Below are positions 45,228 to 53,818 of a DNA stretch of 64,000 nucleotides, piece after piece. The DNA is taken from the NCBI GenBank assembly GCA_002375495.1, contig DFLU01000012.1:62001-126000 (forward strand), given 5' to 3'. The first letter of the stretch is position 1; each line of letters starts with the position of its first letter. Under the pieces are notes generated by a model. The model had not been told where the DNA came from. It saw only the letters and a program-made list of their open reading frames with translations, and ran no database searches. The position numbers and the translations under genes are program-made. Origin of the DNA: Flavobacteriaceae bacterium UBA3611 (GTDB taxonomy: Bacteria > Bacteroidota > Bacteroidia > Flavobacteriales > Flavobacteriaceae).

Positions 45228-45712
45228 ATATCTGGAAGCGCATCCGTCAATTAAGTTTGGTGCAGCTATCGAAATTTAGCTGGTTGTTTTTAAAACATCC
45301 GTTGCTTATATTTCCAACGATAAAAGCCACTAAAGAAACGTTTGCGATTTGCAACGAGCGCTACGGATCGACCCACCATAAGAGTAATAAAGCAAATGCA
45401 TTTCGTCATGCGTTGTGGAATGCGTTGATCTGCAAAAAAGTGTATAATTTGCGCAAAAACAAGCAAAAAAGTGTGTTTTGGACGCAAAAAGTGACCGATT
45501 TATACGAAAAAGTGACTAGAAATGAACAAATGGATGAAGCTATGGATCTTCACAATAATGGAGTTGGCCGTATTTGTTTTTTGAACTTTTTAAAAGAAAA
45601 TGAAGCTGAAATGGTCAATTTTATCCAAAATAAGGCTGAAAATGCTAAAAAAGTTGAAAATTTAGCCGAAATTCAAAAATCTGAAAATCAGTTGGTTTAT
45701 TTACATGATTAA
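45224..45712 (+). CDS. Small protein of unknown function, DUF6973-like
   Basis: 162 residues without signal peptide. The most recognisable part is the KANAFRHALWNAL helix with further His and Asp residues (MDLHNNGVGR), a pattern I associate with DUF6973, whose function is unknown. The C-terminus is Lys/Glu-rich and probably helical. It overlaps hemE by four bases and the EI24 gene by eight, so it is translated as part of the haem operon, but no haem role can be read from its sequence. Confidence 0.65.
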   Translation: MNIWKRIRQLSLVQLSKFSWLFLKHPLLIFPTIKATKETFAICNERYGSTHHKSNKANAFRHALWNALICKKVYNLRKNKQKSVFWTQKVTDLYEKVTRNEQMDEAMDLHNNGVGRICFLNFLKENEAEMVNFIQNKAENAKKVENLAEIQKSENQLVYLHD

Positions 45713-46466
45713 AAATATACTTCGTGGTATTAAAGCATATTTTGGCACCTTTAAACTGGTGCGAGAATTAGGTCTATGGAAGTATTTCGCTGTTCCCATG
45801 GCAATCAGTTTTGTTACCGCGCTGCTCATTGGCATATTGGCTTGGTTCCTTAGCGGATCTATTGGCTCGCTTATTTCAAAAATTTGGGTCTGGGAATGGG
45901 GCAGCAGCACTTTTCAGACCATTAGCGATTTGTTGGGTGGTATCTTTATTGTTGCCATAGGGCTCATTCTCTACAAACACATCATTCTAGCATTGAGCGC
46001 TCCCTTTATGAGTCCCGTTTCAGAAAAAATAGAACAGCATCTTTCCGGAACCGATCATGTTGTAAGGGAAACCTCGAATGCTTCCCAATTATGGCGTGGC
46101 ATTAAAATTAATACCCGAAATTTGGGATTAGAGCTATTATTCACCATTCCATTATTAATCCTCAGCTTTATTCCAGTGCTCAATATTGCTACAGGCATAT
46201 TGATTTTCTTGATACAGGCGTATTATGCCGGCTTCGGAAATATGGATTACACGCTAGAGCGTCATTTTAATTATGCTGAAAGCACCAAATTTGTGCGAAA
46301 CCATAGTGGAATTGCCATTGGTAACGGCATTGTATTTATGGCCATGCTGTTTATTCCCGTAGTGGGAATTATCATTGTATTACCCCTTTCGGTAACGGCT
46401 TCAACAACTGAAACCGTTAGATTACTGCAACAACATCCGACCCATAAAAAACTGGAGCGCACATGA
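45705..46466 (+). CDS. EI24/CysZ-like membrane protein
   Basis: 253 residues with about four to six membrane helices, including FAVPMAISFVTALLIGILAWFL and the ILALSAPFMSPVSEKIEQ motif typical of EI24/CysZ. CysZ itself carries sulfate; most homologues are uncharacterised. It sits between the unknown gene and hemF, overlapping both (eight and four bases), and so is a fixed part of this operon. A transport role for a porphyrin or thiol precursor would be speculation. Confidence 0.85.
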   Translation: MIKNILRGIKAYFGTFKLVRELGLWKYFAVPMAISFVTALLIGILAWFLSGSIGSLISKIWVWEWGSSTFQTISDLLGGIFIVAIGLILYKHIILALSAPFMSPVSEKIEQHLSGTDHVVRETSNASQLWRGIKINTRNLGLELLFTIPLLILSFIPVLNIATGILIFLIQAYYAGFGNMDYTLERHFNYAESTKFVRNHSGIAIGNGIVFMAMLFIPVVGIIIVLPLSVTASTTETVRLLQQHPTHKKLERT

Positions 46467-47368
46467 AAGAACAATTTGTTACCTATATCAGAAATCTTCA
46501 AGACACCATCACTTCAGCACTTGAAGACTTAGACGGAAAGACGACCTTTCAAGAAGATCTTTGGCAGCGTAAGGAAGGTGGCGGTGGCCGAACGAGAGTG
46601 ATAGAAAATGGCGCAGTGTTCGAAAAAGGAGGCGTGAATATTTCCGAAGTACACGGAAAGCTACCAGAAACCATGCAACAGTATTTTGGGGTGAAAGATG
46701 CCGATTTCTTTGCTTGTGGCCTTAGTTTGGTGCTTCATCCCGTCAACCCCATGGTGCCAACAGTACATGCCAATTGGCGTTATTTTGAAATGTATAATGC
46801 CGAAGGTACCGTTGTAGACCAATGGTTTGGGGGCGGACAAGATCTAACACCCTACTATCTTTTTGAAGAAGATGCCGAACACTTCCACCGCATCTGCAAA
46901 ACAGCTTGCGACAAACACAATGCTTCGTTTTATCGCGAATACAAGCAAAAATGCGACGCCTACTTTTACAATGCCCATAGAAATGAGGGGCGCGGAATTG
47001 GCGGACTCTTTTTCGATTACTGTAAAGTTTCCGAAGAAATGACCATGCAAGACTGGTACAATTTTGTGACCGAAGTAGGAGATAGTTTTCTAGAAGCGTA
47101 CCTTCCTATTGCTGAAAAAAGAAAAGACCTCCCCTTTTCCGAAGCGCAACGTACTTGGCAGGAAATACGACGCGGCCGCTATGTAGAATTCAATTTGGTA
47201 CACGATAAAGGCACGCTATTCGGACTTAAAACCAACGGGCGTATTGAAAGCATTTTGATGAGCCTCCCTCCAAAGGTACAATGGGCATACAACCACCAAC
47301 CTTTACCAGGTAGCGCCGAAGAACAATTGGTAACCGTACTTCAGCAACCAAGAGATTGGGTAAACTAG
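46463..47368 (+). CDS. hemF: Oxygen-dependent coproporphyrinogen-III oxidase
   Basis: 301 residues. Converts two propionates of coproporphyrinogen III to vinyl groups using O2. The signature GLSLVLHPVNPMVPTVHANWRYFEM and the Fe/Gly-rich WFGGGQDLTPYYLFEEDAEHFH segment are intact, as is GRGIGGLFFDYC. Use of HemF implies aerobic growth; no HemN is seen in the window. Last gene of the overlapping hem operon. Confidence 0.96.
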   Translation: MKEQFVTYIRNLQDTITSALEDLDGKTTFQEDLWQRKEGGGGRTRVIENGAVFEKGGVNISEVHGKLPETMQQYFGVKDADFFACGLSLVLHPVNPMVPTVHANWRYFEMYNAEGTVVDQWFGGGQDLTPYYLFEEDAEHFHRICKTACDKHNASFYREYKQKCDAYFYNAHRNEGRGIGGLFFDYCKVSEEMTMQDWYNFVTEVGDSFLEAYLPIAEKRKDLPFSEAQRTWQEIRRGRYVEFNLVHDKGTLFGLKTNGRIESILMSLPPKVQWAYNHQPLPGSAEEQLVTVLQQPRDWVN

Positions 47369-47569
47369 CAGCTGAAGGTACACAGCATTTGGATAGTTGT
47401 TATACATACGTTTCTTAAAAATCACCTAATTTTTAGGGCTTGTATGTAAGCTGCAATTTATAACAACATGTTATTCAGCTTCTTAAAGAATAGTTTTCGA
47501 GTGCTATTTTATTGGCATTACTTTTTCAGTAGACATCACAAACAAATTAATTCTAAAAAAGAAAAAATT

Positions 47570-47953
47570 ATGAAAAAGTTAATGTTGACCGCCATTTTTG
47601 CACTAGGAACGCTAACTGCAATGCAAGCACAAGAAAAAGAAGTTGAAGTAGAGACTAATGTTGAAGTACAAGATCCTACGCAACAGGAAGACACTAAGTT
47701 GATGGCAAAAATGGAAGCCAATACACAAGCTTTCAAGGAAATTCAGGTAGCTGATTTGCCAGCCGCGGTAGCCAAGGCTGTGGCAACCGATTTTAAAGGC
47801 GCCACTGTAACGAAGGCGTATGTAAACAAAAGCCAAGAATTTAAGCTCGTACTAGAAACCGCTACCGACGAAAAGAAAGTAGCGACCAAAACGGTATTTG
47901 CAACCAAAGAAGGAGCTTGGATTAAAAAACCGAAAGCGGAACTGAAACAATAG
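47570..47953 (+). CDS. Secreted PepSY-like protein
   Basis: 127 residues from the ATG at 47570, with signal peptide (1-20, ending AMQAQ), an acidic spacer, and one PepSY-like domain (about 60-127; LPAAVAKAVATDFKGATVTKAYV, then alternating charged strands). PepSY-like domains are thought to inhibit proteases or bind ligands in the envelope. It follows hemF after a 201-base gap and ends in a terminator, so it is probably separately expressed. Confidence 0.75.
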   Translation: MKKLMLTAIFALGTLTAMQAQEKEVEVETNVEVQDPTQQEDTKLMAKMEANTQAFKEIQVADLPAAVAKAVATDFKGATVTKAYVNKSQEFKLVLETATDEKKVATKTVFATKEGAWIKKPKAELKQ

Positions 47954-47974
47954 GTAGGATTCGCAATTGATGGA

Positions 47975-48006
47975 AGGGCACTCGTAACTGAGTGCCCTTT
48001 TTTATT
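47975..48006 (+). terminator. Intrinsic terminator before hemB
   Basis: AGGGCACTC and GAGTGCCCT form a perfect nine-base stem with a six-base loop, followed by a run of T. Confidence 0.9.
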
Positions 48007-48040
48007 TTTAGCGATGACCGAAACTACGTGCAAGAGTTTG

Positions 48041-48048
48041 TATTTTTG
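48041..48048 (+). promoter_or_regulatory. -7 box for hemB
   Basis: TATTTTTG, exact consensus, 24 bases before the ATG at 48073 and just after the terminator, so hemB has its own promoter. Confidence 0.45.
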
Positions 48049-48072
48049 TATTCCTCTGTAAAAAGTAGCACA

Positions 48073-49062
48073 ATGTATCCACATATACGTAACCGACGAT
48101 TAAGACATAGTGAAGCCATTCGTAATTTGGTGCGGGAAACCCATATTTCTCCAAATGATTTCTTAGTTCCACTTTTTGTGGTGGAAGGCAAAGGTGTGAA
48201 AGAAGAAATTGCCTCCATGCCCAATTACTATCGGTTTAGTCTCGATTTGCTGAAAGATGAGGTTAACCAATTATGGTCGCTCGGTCTCAAAGGCGTATTG
48301 CTTTTTGTGAAGGTGCCAGACAATCTAAAAGATAACAAAGGTACCGAAGCACTTAATGCAGAGGGTTTGATGCAACGTGCCATAAAAACCGTAAAAGATA
48401 CGTGCCCAGAAATGCTGGTGATGACCGATGTAGCCATGGACCCCTATTCTAGCTATGGTCATGATGGTATTGTTGCCAACGGAATGATTGTAAACGATGA
48501 AACGAATACCGTTTTAGCCGAAATGGCCCTTAGCCATGCCAAAGCGGGAGCCGATTTTGTAGCCCCAAGTGATATGATGGACGGCCGCATACGAGCCATT
48601 CGTGAAGTGCTAGAACAAGAAGGTTTTCATCATACGGGTATCATGAGCTACAGTGCCAAATATGCTTCTGCGTTTTATGGTCCGTTCCGGGATGCCTTAG
48701 ACAGCGCCCCTGTAGATCTTCAAGATATCCCCAAAGACAAGCAAAGTTACCAAATGGACCCCGCCAACCGCGATGAAGCAATAAAAGAAACACTGATGGA
48801 TATTGAAGAGGGCGCCGATATCGTCATGGTAAAGCCTGGTTTGTGTTATCTAGATATTGTTCGGGATATTCGGAATGCAGTAGATGTACCCGTAGCGGTA
48901 TACCAAGTGAGTGGCGAATACGCTATGCTGAAAGCAGCAGCCGAAAAGGGCTGGTTAGACCATGACGCCGTGATGTTAGAACAGGTTACCGCCATAAAAC
49001 GTGCTGGAGCGCACATGATCGCAAGTTACTTTGCCAAAGATGTTGTGAAATTAATCTCTTAA
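48073..49062 (+). CDS. hemB: Porphobilinogen synthase (delta-aminolevulinate dehydratase)
   Basis: 329 residues from the ATG at 48073. Condenses two 5-aminolevulinate molecules into porphobilinogen. The Schiff-base lysines are Lys196 in SYSAKYASAFYGPFR and Lys254 in VMVKPG. The metal site reads DVAMDPYSSYGHDG (119-132) with no cysteine triad, so this is the Mg-dependent rather than the Zn type. The frame extends to 47992, but that portion lies in the terminator and promoter. Confidence 0.96.
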   Translation: MYPHIRNRRLRHSEAIRNLVRETHISPNDFLVPLFVVEGKGVKEEIASMPNYYRFSLDLLKDEVNQLWSLGLKGVLLFVKVPDNLKDNKGTEALNAEGLMQRAIKTVKDTCPEMLVMTDVAMDPYSSYGHDGIVANGMIVNDETNTVLAEMALSHAKAGADFVAPSDMMDGRIRAIREVLEQEGFHHTGIMSYSAKYASAFYGPFRDALDSAPVDLQDIPKDKQSYQMDPANRDEAIKETLMDIEEGADIVMVKPGLCYLDIVRDIRNAVDVPVAVYQVSGEYAMLKAAAEKGWLDHDAVMLEQVTAIKRAGAHMIASYFAKDVVKLIS

Positions 49063-49071
49063 GTTAACACC

Positions 49072-49584
49072 ATGAAACAGCCTATCCTTATTGTCTTTTT
49101 GTTTATAACAACCTTTTCTTTGGCCCAAAAAACAACCACTAAAGATGCGTGGCTCGAAAAATGGGAAAACAGCAAAAATTACCTTATTGAAATTGCTGAG
49201 GCCATGCCCGAAGCAGCATACAGCTTTAAGCCTACCGAACGACAAATGAGCTTTAAAGAGCAATTAGTGCATATTAAAAATAATATGGATTGGTTGAGCA
49301 ATACCTATTTCACGGACGTGGAATTTAAACGGGAAAAAACCGAGTTGCCTGCTACCAAATCCGAGACCATTGCCCTCATTACAGAAGGTTTTGACAACGC
49401 TTCGTTGCTGATTGCTGCCACACCCGAAGAACGTTTTCTAGAGACCGTCGATTTCTTTGCGGGCCCGAAAAGCAAACTACAGATTATCAATTTATTGCAT
49501 GACCATGTAACCCACCATCGCGGACAACTTATTGTGTATTTAAACCTCAACGAAATAGAACCGCCGAGTTATGTGGGGTGGTAA
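49072..49584 (+). CDS. Secreted DinB-like protein
   Basis: 170 residues with a clear signal peptide (ending TFSLAQ) and a DinB four-helix fold: the first metal His in MSFKEQLVHIKNNMDWL and the His pair in HDHVTHHRGQLIVYL. Related DfsB/BacA proteins transfer thiols or groups with a metal. The signal peptide is unusual for the superfamily and places this protein outside the cytoplasm. It starts nine bases after the hemB stop and may be co-transcribed with it. Substrate unknown. Confidence 0.85.
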   Translation: MKQPILIVFLFITTFSLAQKTTTKDAWLEKWENSKNYLIEIAEAMPEAAYSFKPTERQMSFKEQLVHIKNNMDWLSNTYFTDVEFKREKTELPATKSETIALITEGFDNASLLIAATPEERFLETVDFFAGPKSKLQIINLLHDHVTHHRGQLIVYLNLNEIEPPSYVGW

Positions 49585-49624
49585 ATTTTAGTAAAATTTT
49601 TAGGTGGCGCTTTTAGTATCGAAG

Positions 49625-49632
49625 TACCTTTG
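49625..49632 (+). promoter_or_regulatory. -7 box next to the start of the unknown exported protein
   Basis: TACCTTTG, exact consensus, four bases before the ATG at 49637, implying a near-leaderless message. Confidence 0.45.
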
Positions 49633-49636
49633 TAGC

Positions 49637-49993
49637 ATGAAATTTTTTAGAAACGTAGTGTCCAATATTATCCTTGTAGCCGCTATTAGCTTCGCTACTG
49701 GTGTTGCTGCGTTTCCTTCGGAAACTTTAGCGGCTTCAAGCCCTGTCTCCACGATTGATTCGGTAACGACTCCCCTGAACGACCATTCTCTTTTTCTTGA
49801 AGAAATTTCGGTTGCCGAACTCGCACCGGTTTTCGATAAAAATCAATTACAATATCATTCCGTTCACGGAAATTCAGAAAACAGCGTTTGTCGGTCGGTA
49901 AACGTTACAGAGGCTGTGCTCTTGTGCACTTTTATAGACCATAAAAACAAGCACTTAGTCTCCCTACTCTTCCCCGTGCATTCTTTTTGGTGA
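49637..49993 (+). CDS. Unknown exported protein
   Basis: 118 residues from the ATG at 49637, with signal peptide (about 1-26, VAAISFATGVAAF) and a short, Ser/Thr-rich region followed by a C-terminal half with two cysteines (SVCRSVN, LLCTF). No family recognised. A longer reading frame upstream (49604) would precede the likely promoter. Two short inverted repeats (GTTGAG/CTCAAC near 50019-50037) follow and may terminate transcription. Confidence 0.5.
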   Translation: MKFFRNVVSNIILVAAISFATGVAAFPSETLAASSPVSTIDSVTTPLNDHSLFLEEISVAELAPVFDKNQLQYHSVHGNSENSVCRSVNVTEAVLLCTFIDHKNKHLVSLLFPVHSFW

Positions 49994-50098
49994 ATTTAAG
50001 CTGATTTTTTTTAGGCAGTTGAGTTCGTTACTCAACACCAATTGCTGTTCCGCATCGCGGAATGGTTCATCTTATTAACATTTAAAATTCACCTAATC

Positions 50099-50560
50099 AT
50101 GGAAATCAATTCAGTTACCATAGGGATTGTGGTACTCGTTTTAGCCACTTTACCGATTCTCTATATCATTCTCAATTCAACAAAAACAAACAATTCAATT
50201 AAAAAGAAATTCACCTCACTTTGCACCCAAAACGGAGCTCAGCCGACCAACTATGAAGTGATTGGCGGCGCTATTTTGGGCATGGATTCTTCGCATAAAA
50301 AAGTGATGTATTCGAGCCTTTCTGATCTAGAAAATAGATTTCAGATAATCGATTTGGCTACGATTAAAAATTGTCAGATCAAAACCATGAAATCGAAGAA
50401 ACAATTTCTAGAATTAGTAGCGTTAGAGCTAGATGGCCCTGAATTTCATATCAATATTGTTGTTTATGATGAAGATGACGATACCTTAATGGCAGATCCG
50501 AATACGTGCTTGCATGAAGTTCAGAAATGGGAACAACTAATTAATAAGCAATTAAATTAG
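50099..50560 (+). CDS. Unknown membrane-anchored protein
   Basis: 153 residues from the ATG at 50099. One N-terminal membrane segment (about 6-26; VTIGIVVLVLATLPILYII), a Lys-rich juxtamembrane stretch, and a cytosolic-looking domain of about 110 residues with alternating strands and a closing helix. No known motif. The reading frame upstream of this ATG adds 19 residues with poor fit. The structured element 50578-50664 follows its stop by 17 bases. Confidence 0.6.
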   Translation: MEINSVTIGIVVLVLATLPILYIILNSTKTNNSIKKKFTSLCTQNGAQPTNYEVIGGAILGMDSSHKKVMYSSLSDLENRFQIIDLATIKNCQIKTMKSKKQFLELVALELDGPEFHINIVVYDEDDDTLMADPNTCLHEVQKWEQLINKQLN

Positions 50561-50577
50561 GCTCCCATTTAGTTTTT

Positions 50578-50664
50578 AAAAAGGATAGTATAGCACACAT
50601 CTACGTGCCGAATGTCTAGTTAACATTGGGTATCGCAGGGATTTATGCATACTATCCTTTTTTT
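50578..50664. other. Cloverleaf-like structured element, possibly an elaborate terminator
   Basis: Outer arms AAAAAGGATAGTAT (50578-50591) and ATACTATCCTTTTT (50649-50662) pair perfectly. Inside are GCAC/GTGC, AATGT/ACATT with a seven-base loop, and a weaker GCA/TGC hairpin. Counted from GGATAGT to ACTATCC it is 75 bases long, tRNA-sized, but it lacks the G18G19 and TTC invariants of tRNA. A T-run follows, so terminator function for the preceding gene is possible. Confidence 0.55.
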
Positions 50665-50795
50665 AAATCTGTCCGCTCGAATAGTTCGCTATTACCAAGA
50701 AAAAAGCGCTAAAATCCTTCTGCAACCATTTTTTAAACAATCTTTAATATATCGTTTCTGCACTTTCCTGTACCTTGTACCAAAATTCAAGCTAC

Positions 50796-51905
50796 ATGGG
50801 TCTTCTCATACTCTACGCGGTACTTTCCATATTTTTCTCGTTTCTCTGCTCTATTTTAGAAGCGGCTTTGCTCAGTTTTACCCCCACTTTTATTAAAATG
50901 AAAACAGCTGAGGGCAAAGGATATGCAACCACATTGGCCAGCATTAAAAAAGACATCGATAAGCCGCTCATTGCTATTCTTACCGTAAACACCATTGCAC
51001 ACACCGTAGGGGCAATTTTAGTAGGTGAGCAAGCGGGCAAAATGGCACTCGAAGGAGGTATCGACATTACATTTCTCGGTTTCAATTTTGTGGCTATTGT
51101 TTCGGCTATCATGACCTTACTTATCTTGATTGTATCTGAGATCATTCCCAAAACCATCGGGGCTACCTACTGGAAGAAGCTGGGTGCTTTTACCGCCGTA
51201 TCACTGAATGCTATTATATTTCCGCTGAAATACACCGGAATTTTATGGTTGCTAACCCTCACTACCAAACTCATCGGTAAATCGGCCCACGTAAGCACCA
51301 TGAGCCGCGAAGAATTCTTGGCCATTACAGACGCCGCCGAGCAAGAAGGTGTTTTTGAAGAAAATGAAAGTGCTGTGATCAAAAACCTTTTGGTGTTTAA
51401 AAGTGTTGAAGCCAAAGACGTGATGACGCCTTTTCCCGTGGTGGAAGTGGAAAATGAAGCAACAACGCTTTCAGAATTTCATAAAGAACATAAAAATCTA
51501 CAATTTTCGAGGATTCCCGTATTTAAGGATAAATCGCATCACATTACTGGGTTTGTGCTGAAAGATGACATACTGGAAGAAATTGTTGAAGAACACGGCA
51601 ACAAAACACTCGCTGATATCCGTCGTGAAATTGCCGTGGTAGATGCCCAAAAACCAATTCCTGACTTGTTTGAAACCTTTATCAACCAACGCACCCATAT
51701 TGCCTTGGTGGTTGATGACTTCGGAAATACCATCGGTATCGTAACCATGGAAGACATTATTGAGACGTTACTCGGACTGGAAATTATGGACGAGAGCGAT
51801 GCCATTGAAGACATGCAAGTGGCCGCCCGTAAAAACTGGGAACGCAGAGCCAAGCGCATGGGCATTCAGTTGCAAAACCCAGAAGACGAGCCTTCTGAAG
51901 ATTAA
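50796..51905 (+). CDS. CNNM/HlyC-CorC family membrane protein with CBS pair
   Basis: 369 residues from the ATG at 50796. A DUF21/CNNM membrane domain (about 1-170; LYAVLSIFFSFLCSILEAALLS, NTIAHTVGAILVGEQ, EIIPKTIG) is followed by two CBS domains (about 200-320; DVMTPFPVVEVE, FEVTIN-like helices, ALVVDDFGNTIGIVTMEDIIETLLG). The last ~45 residues are charged and the usual C-terminal CorC_HlyC domain is absent. Family members are linked to Mg2+ or Co2+ efflux and membrane stress. Family call is secure; ion inferred. Confidence 0.9.
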   Translation: MGLLILYAVLSIFFSFLCSILEAALLSFTPTFIKMKTAEGKGYATTLASIKKDIDKPLIAILTVNTIAHTVGAILVGEQAGKMALEGGIDITFLGFNFVAIVSAIMTLLILIVSEIIPKTIGATYWKKLGAFTAVSLNAIIFPLKYTGILWLLTLTTKLIGKSAHVSTMSREEFLAITDAAEQEGVFEENESAVIKNLLVFKSVEAKDVMTPFPVVEVENEATTLSEFHKEHKNLQFSRIPVFKDKSHHITGFVLKDDILEEIVEEHGNKTLADIRREIAVVDAQKPIPDLFETFINQRTHIALVVDDFGNTIGIVTMEDIIETLLGLEIMDESDAIEDMQVAARKNWERRAKRMGIQLQNPEDEPSED

Positions 51906-52024
51906 AATGTAACTTTGCCAAAATAAAAATTTCTGTATTCATTAATCTGTGAATGCAGGAACAAAAAGTAGTACAGAGTACTTTGCCTAGCTTAACATAC
52001 TTATAAACATGTATTTTAGTAAGC

Positions 52025-52504
52025 ATGGAAACCACATATCTAAATACTCCCGCGGGTATACTTAAAATTGAAGGTGATGCACGAGGTATTGTGGCTATTT
52101 CGTTTGTTGAAACTGCCGCACAAAACACCAAAGTATTATCTGCCAACACACAATTAGCGGTGGTAGAACTGGAAGAATATTTCAGTAAAAAAAGGGAGGC
52201 CTTTAGCTTCAATCTCCAACCCAGCGGTACCGATTTCCAAAAGAGAGTTTGGAATGCATTGGTAACCATTCCGTATGGTAAAACTGTAACCTACCAACAC
52301 ATGGCAAACACGCTAGGCGACCCAAAGGTAATACGGGCAGCGGCTTCAGCAAATGGAAAAAACCCGATTGCCATTGTAATTCCGTGTCACCGTGTAATTG
52401 GTAGTGATGGCTCTTTAATTGGGTATGCGGGAGGATTGCATCGAAAAAAATGGTTGTTGGCCCATGAGAGCCCAGTAACCCAGGGAAGTTTATTTGAACA
52501 GTAA
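52025..52504 (+). CDS. ogt: Methylated-DNA-protein-cysteine methyltransferase
   Basis: 159 residues. Suicide repair of O6-alkylguanine in DNA. The active cysteine is Cys121 in IVIPCHRVIGSDG, with GTDFQKRVWNAL and IPYGKTVTYQHMA before it, the full Ogt/AGT domain. It lacks an Ada regulatory domain. It is followed three bases later by a serine hydrolase gene, with which it may be co-transcribed. Confidence 0.95.
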   Translation: METTYLNTPAGILKIEGDARGIVAISFVETAAQNTKVLSANTQLAVVELEEYFSKKREAFSFNLQPSGTDFQKRVWNALVTIPYGKTVTYQHMANTLGDPKVIRAAASANGKNPIAIVIPCHRVIGSDGSLIGYAGGLHRKKWLLAHESPVTQGSLFEQ

Positions 52505-52507
52505 AAA

Positions 52508-53656
52508 ATGAAATATTTTAAGCGTTTTATAAAATGGTTTGTTGGCATCCTGCTCCTATTGATAGCAGTAGCTTATCTCACAGATTACGACTACATATTA
52601 AAAGGCGTTCGTGTGGTCTATTTTACAGGACATACCACAGCTTTTATAGACGACCATGTTTATTTTGAAAATGATACCATACAAGCAGCTCCCCAACGGC
52701 AACCCTGGCCTAGCCATTCTCAATTAAACAATGAGCCGCCTACCGAAACCCTTCTAGAAACTCATGATGAGTTTGGTACTGTAGCCTTTCTAATTATTAA
52801 AAATGACAGCATTTGGCACGAATACTATGCTGAAGGATATGGCGAAACTTCCCAAACCAATTCATTTTCTATGACCAAGAGCATTACCTCGGCATTGTTG
52901 GGCAAGGCCATCATGGAAGGGCATATTACAGGGTTAGAGCAAGCTGTGGGTGATTTTTTTCCGAAATTTAAAAATACCGGGCTTACGGTAGGTGACTTGT
53001 CATCTATGGCAAGCGGGCTCGATTGGGAAGAAAGCTACACTAGTCCGTTTAGCATTACCGCACGTTCTTATTATGACGACGATTTGGCAGAAACTATTTT
53101 AGGATTAGAAGTAACTGAAACCCCTGGCGAATCGTTCAAATACCTCAGCGGAAACACCCAATTGTTAGGGATGGTAATTCAAAAAGCCACGGGAACCCCA
53201 TTGGCCGATTATTTAGAACAAACCCTATGGCAACCTATGGGTGCTGTACAGCCTGCCTTGTGGCAGGTAGATGATGACGAAAATAGATTGGTGAAGGCGT
53301 ATTGCTGTATTGCCAGCAATGCCAGAGATTTTGCACGCTTGGGGAAACTTTACAAAGACTACGGAAATTGGAATGGTGAAAGATTATTAGATTCCACTTT
53401 TGTGGCACAAAGCATCCAGCCTCGGTTTGAAAAGAGTCCAGAATACGGCTACGGATTCTGGCTTAGTGATCACCTCGACAAAAAAATAGCTGTAATGCGC
53501 GGCATCTTAGGGCAGTATGTGATTATTATTCCCAAAGATGATATCATCATTGTACGTTTAGGGCATCAGCGCGGCGCTAGAAGTGACCTTCCGTTTAGCA
53601 GCGATTTTTATACGTATGTTGAAGAGGCTTATTTGATGTTAGACAGCAACGGATAG
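52508..53656 (+). CDS. Membrane-anchored beta-lactamase-family serine hydrolase
   Basis: 382 residues with an N-terminal membrane anchor (about 8-26). Class C beta-lactamase/DD-peptidase fold: SxxK in SFSMTKSITSALLG, the Tyr motif around YLSGNTQLLG, and LGHQRG near the end. Such proteins include esterases and D-amino-acid peptidases; genuine antibiotic hydrolysis is unlikely for a chromosomal member of this type. It starts three bases after ogt. Confidence 0.88.
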   Translation: MKYFKRFIKWFVGILLLLIAVAYLTDYDYILKGVRVVYFTGHTTAFIDDHVYFENDTIQAAPQRQPWPSHSQLNNEPPTETLLETHDEFGTVAFLIIKNDSIWHEYYAEGYGETSQTNSFSMTKSITSALLGKAIMEGHITGLEQAVGDFFPKFKNTGLTVGDLSSMASGLDWEESYTSPFSITARSYYDDDLAETILGLEVTETPGESFKYLSGNTQLLGMVIQKATGTPLADYLEQTLWQPMGAVQPALWQVDDDENRLVKAYCCIASNARDFARLGKLYKDYGNWNGERLLDSTFVAQSIQPRFEKSPEYGYGFWLSDHLDKKIAVMRGILGQYVIIIPKDDIIIVRLGHQRGARSDLPFSSDFYTYVEEAYLMLDSNG

Positions 53657-53670
53657 GAATTAAACTAAAT

Positions 53671-53763
53671 ATGATCTATGAACCCACTGCTAAAGGCATT
53701 CGGGAAGGTAGGGACGAACTGATGGAGAATGCAATTGAACTGATTCACAAAAAAGCAAAATGA
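53671..53763 (+). pseudogene. Possible C-terminal remnant of a lost gene
   Basis: A 30-codon frame (MIYEPTAKGIREGRDELM...) that looks like the last helix of an enzyme rather than a free-standing protein: charged, amphipathic and without a signal. I cannot name the parent family. It may be a leftover of a deleted gene between the hydrolase and the exonuclease genes, or chance. Confidence 0.3.
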
Positions 53764-53818
53764 CCTATGTGGCTAAAATTTTGTAATTTTAGGTAACTTC
53801 CCTCCTATTTTTTACATC

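Noticed and set aside
50583..50657. Possible tRNA gene.
   Set aside because: Cloverleaf shape only; the D-loop GG, T-loop TTC and position 8 T are missing, so it is kept as a structured element.
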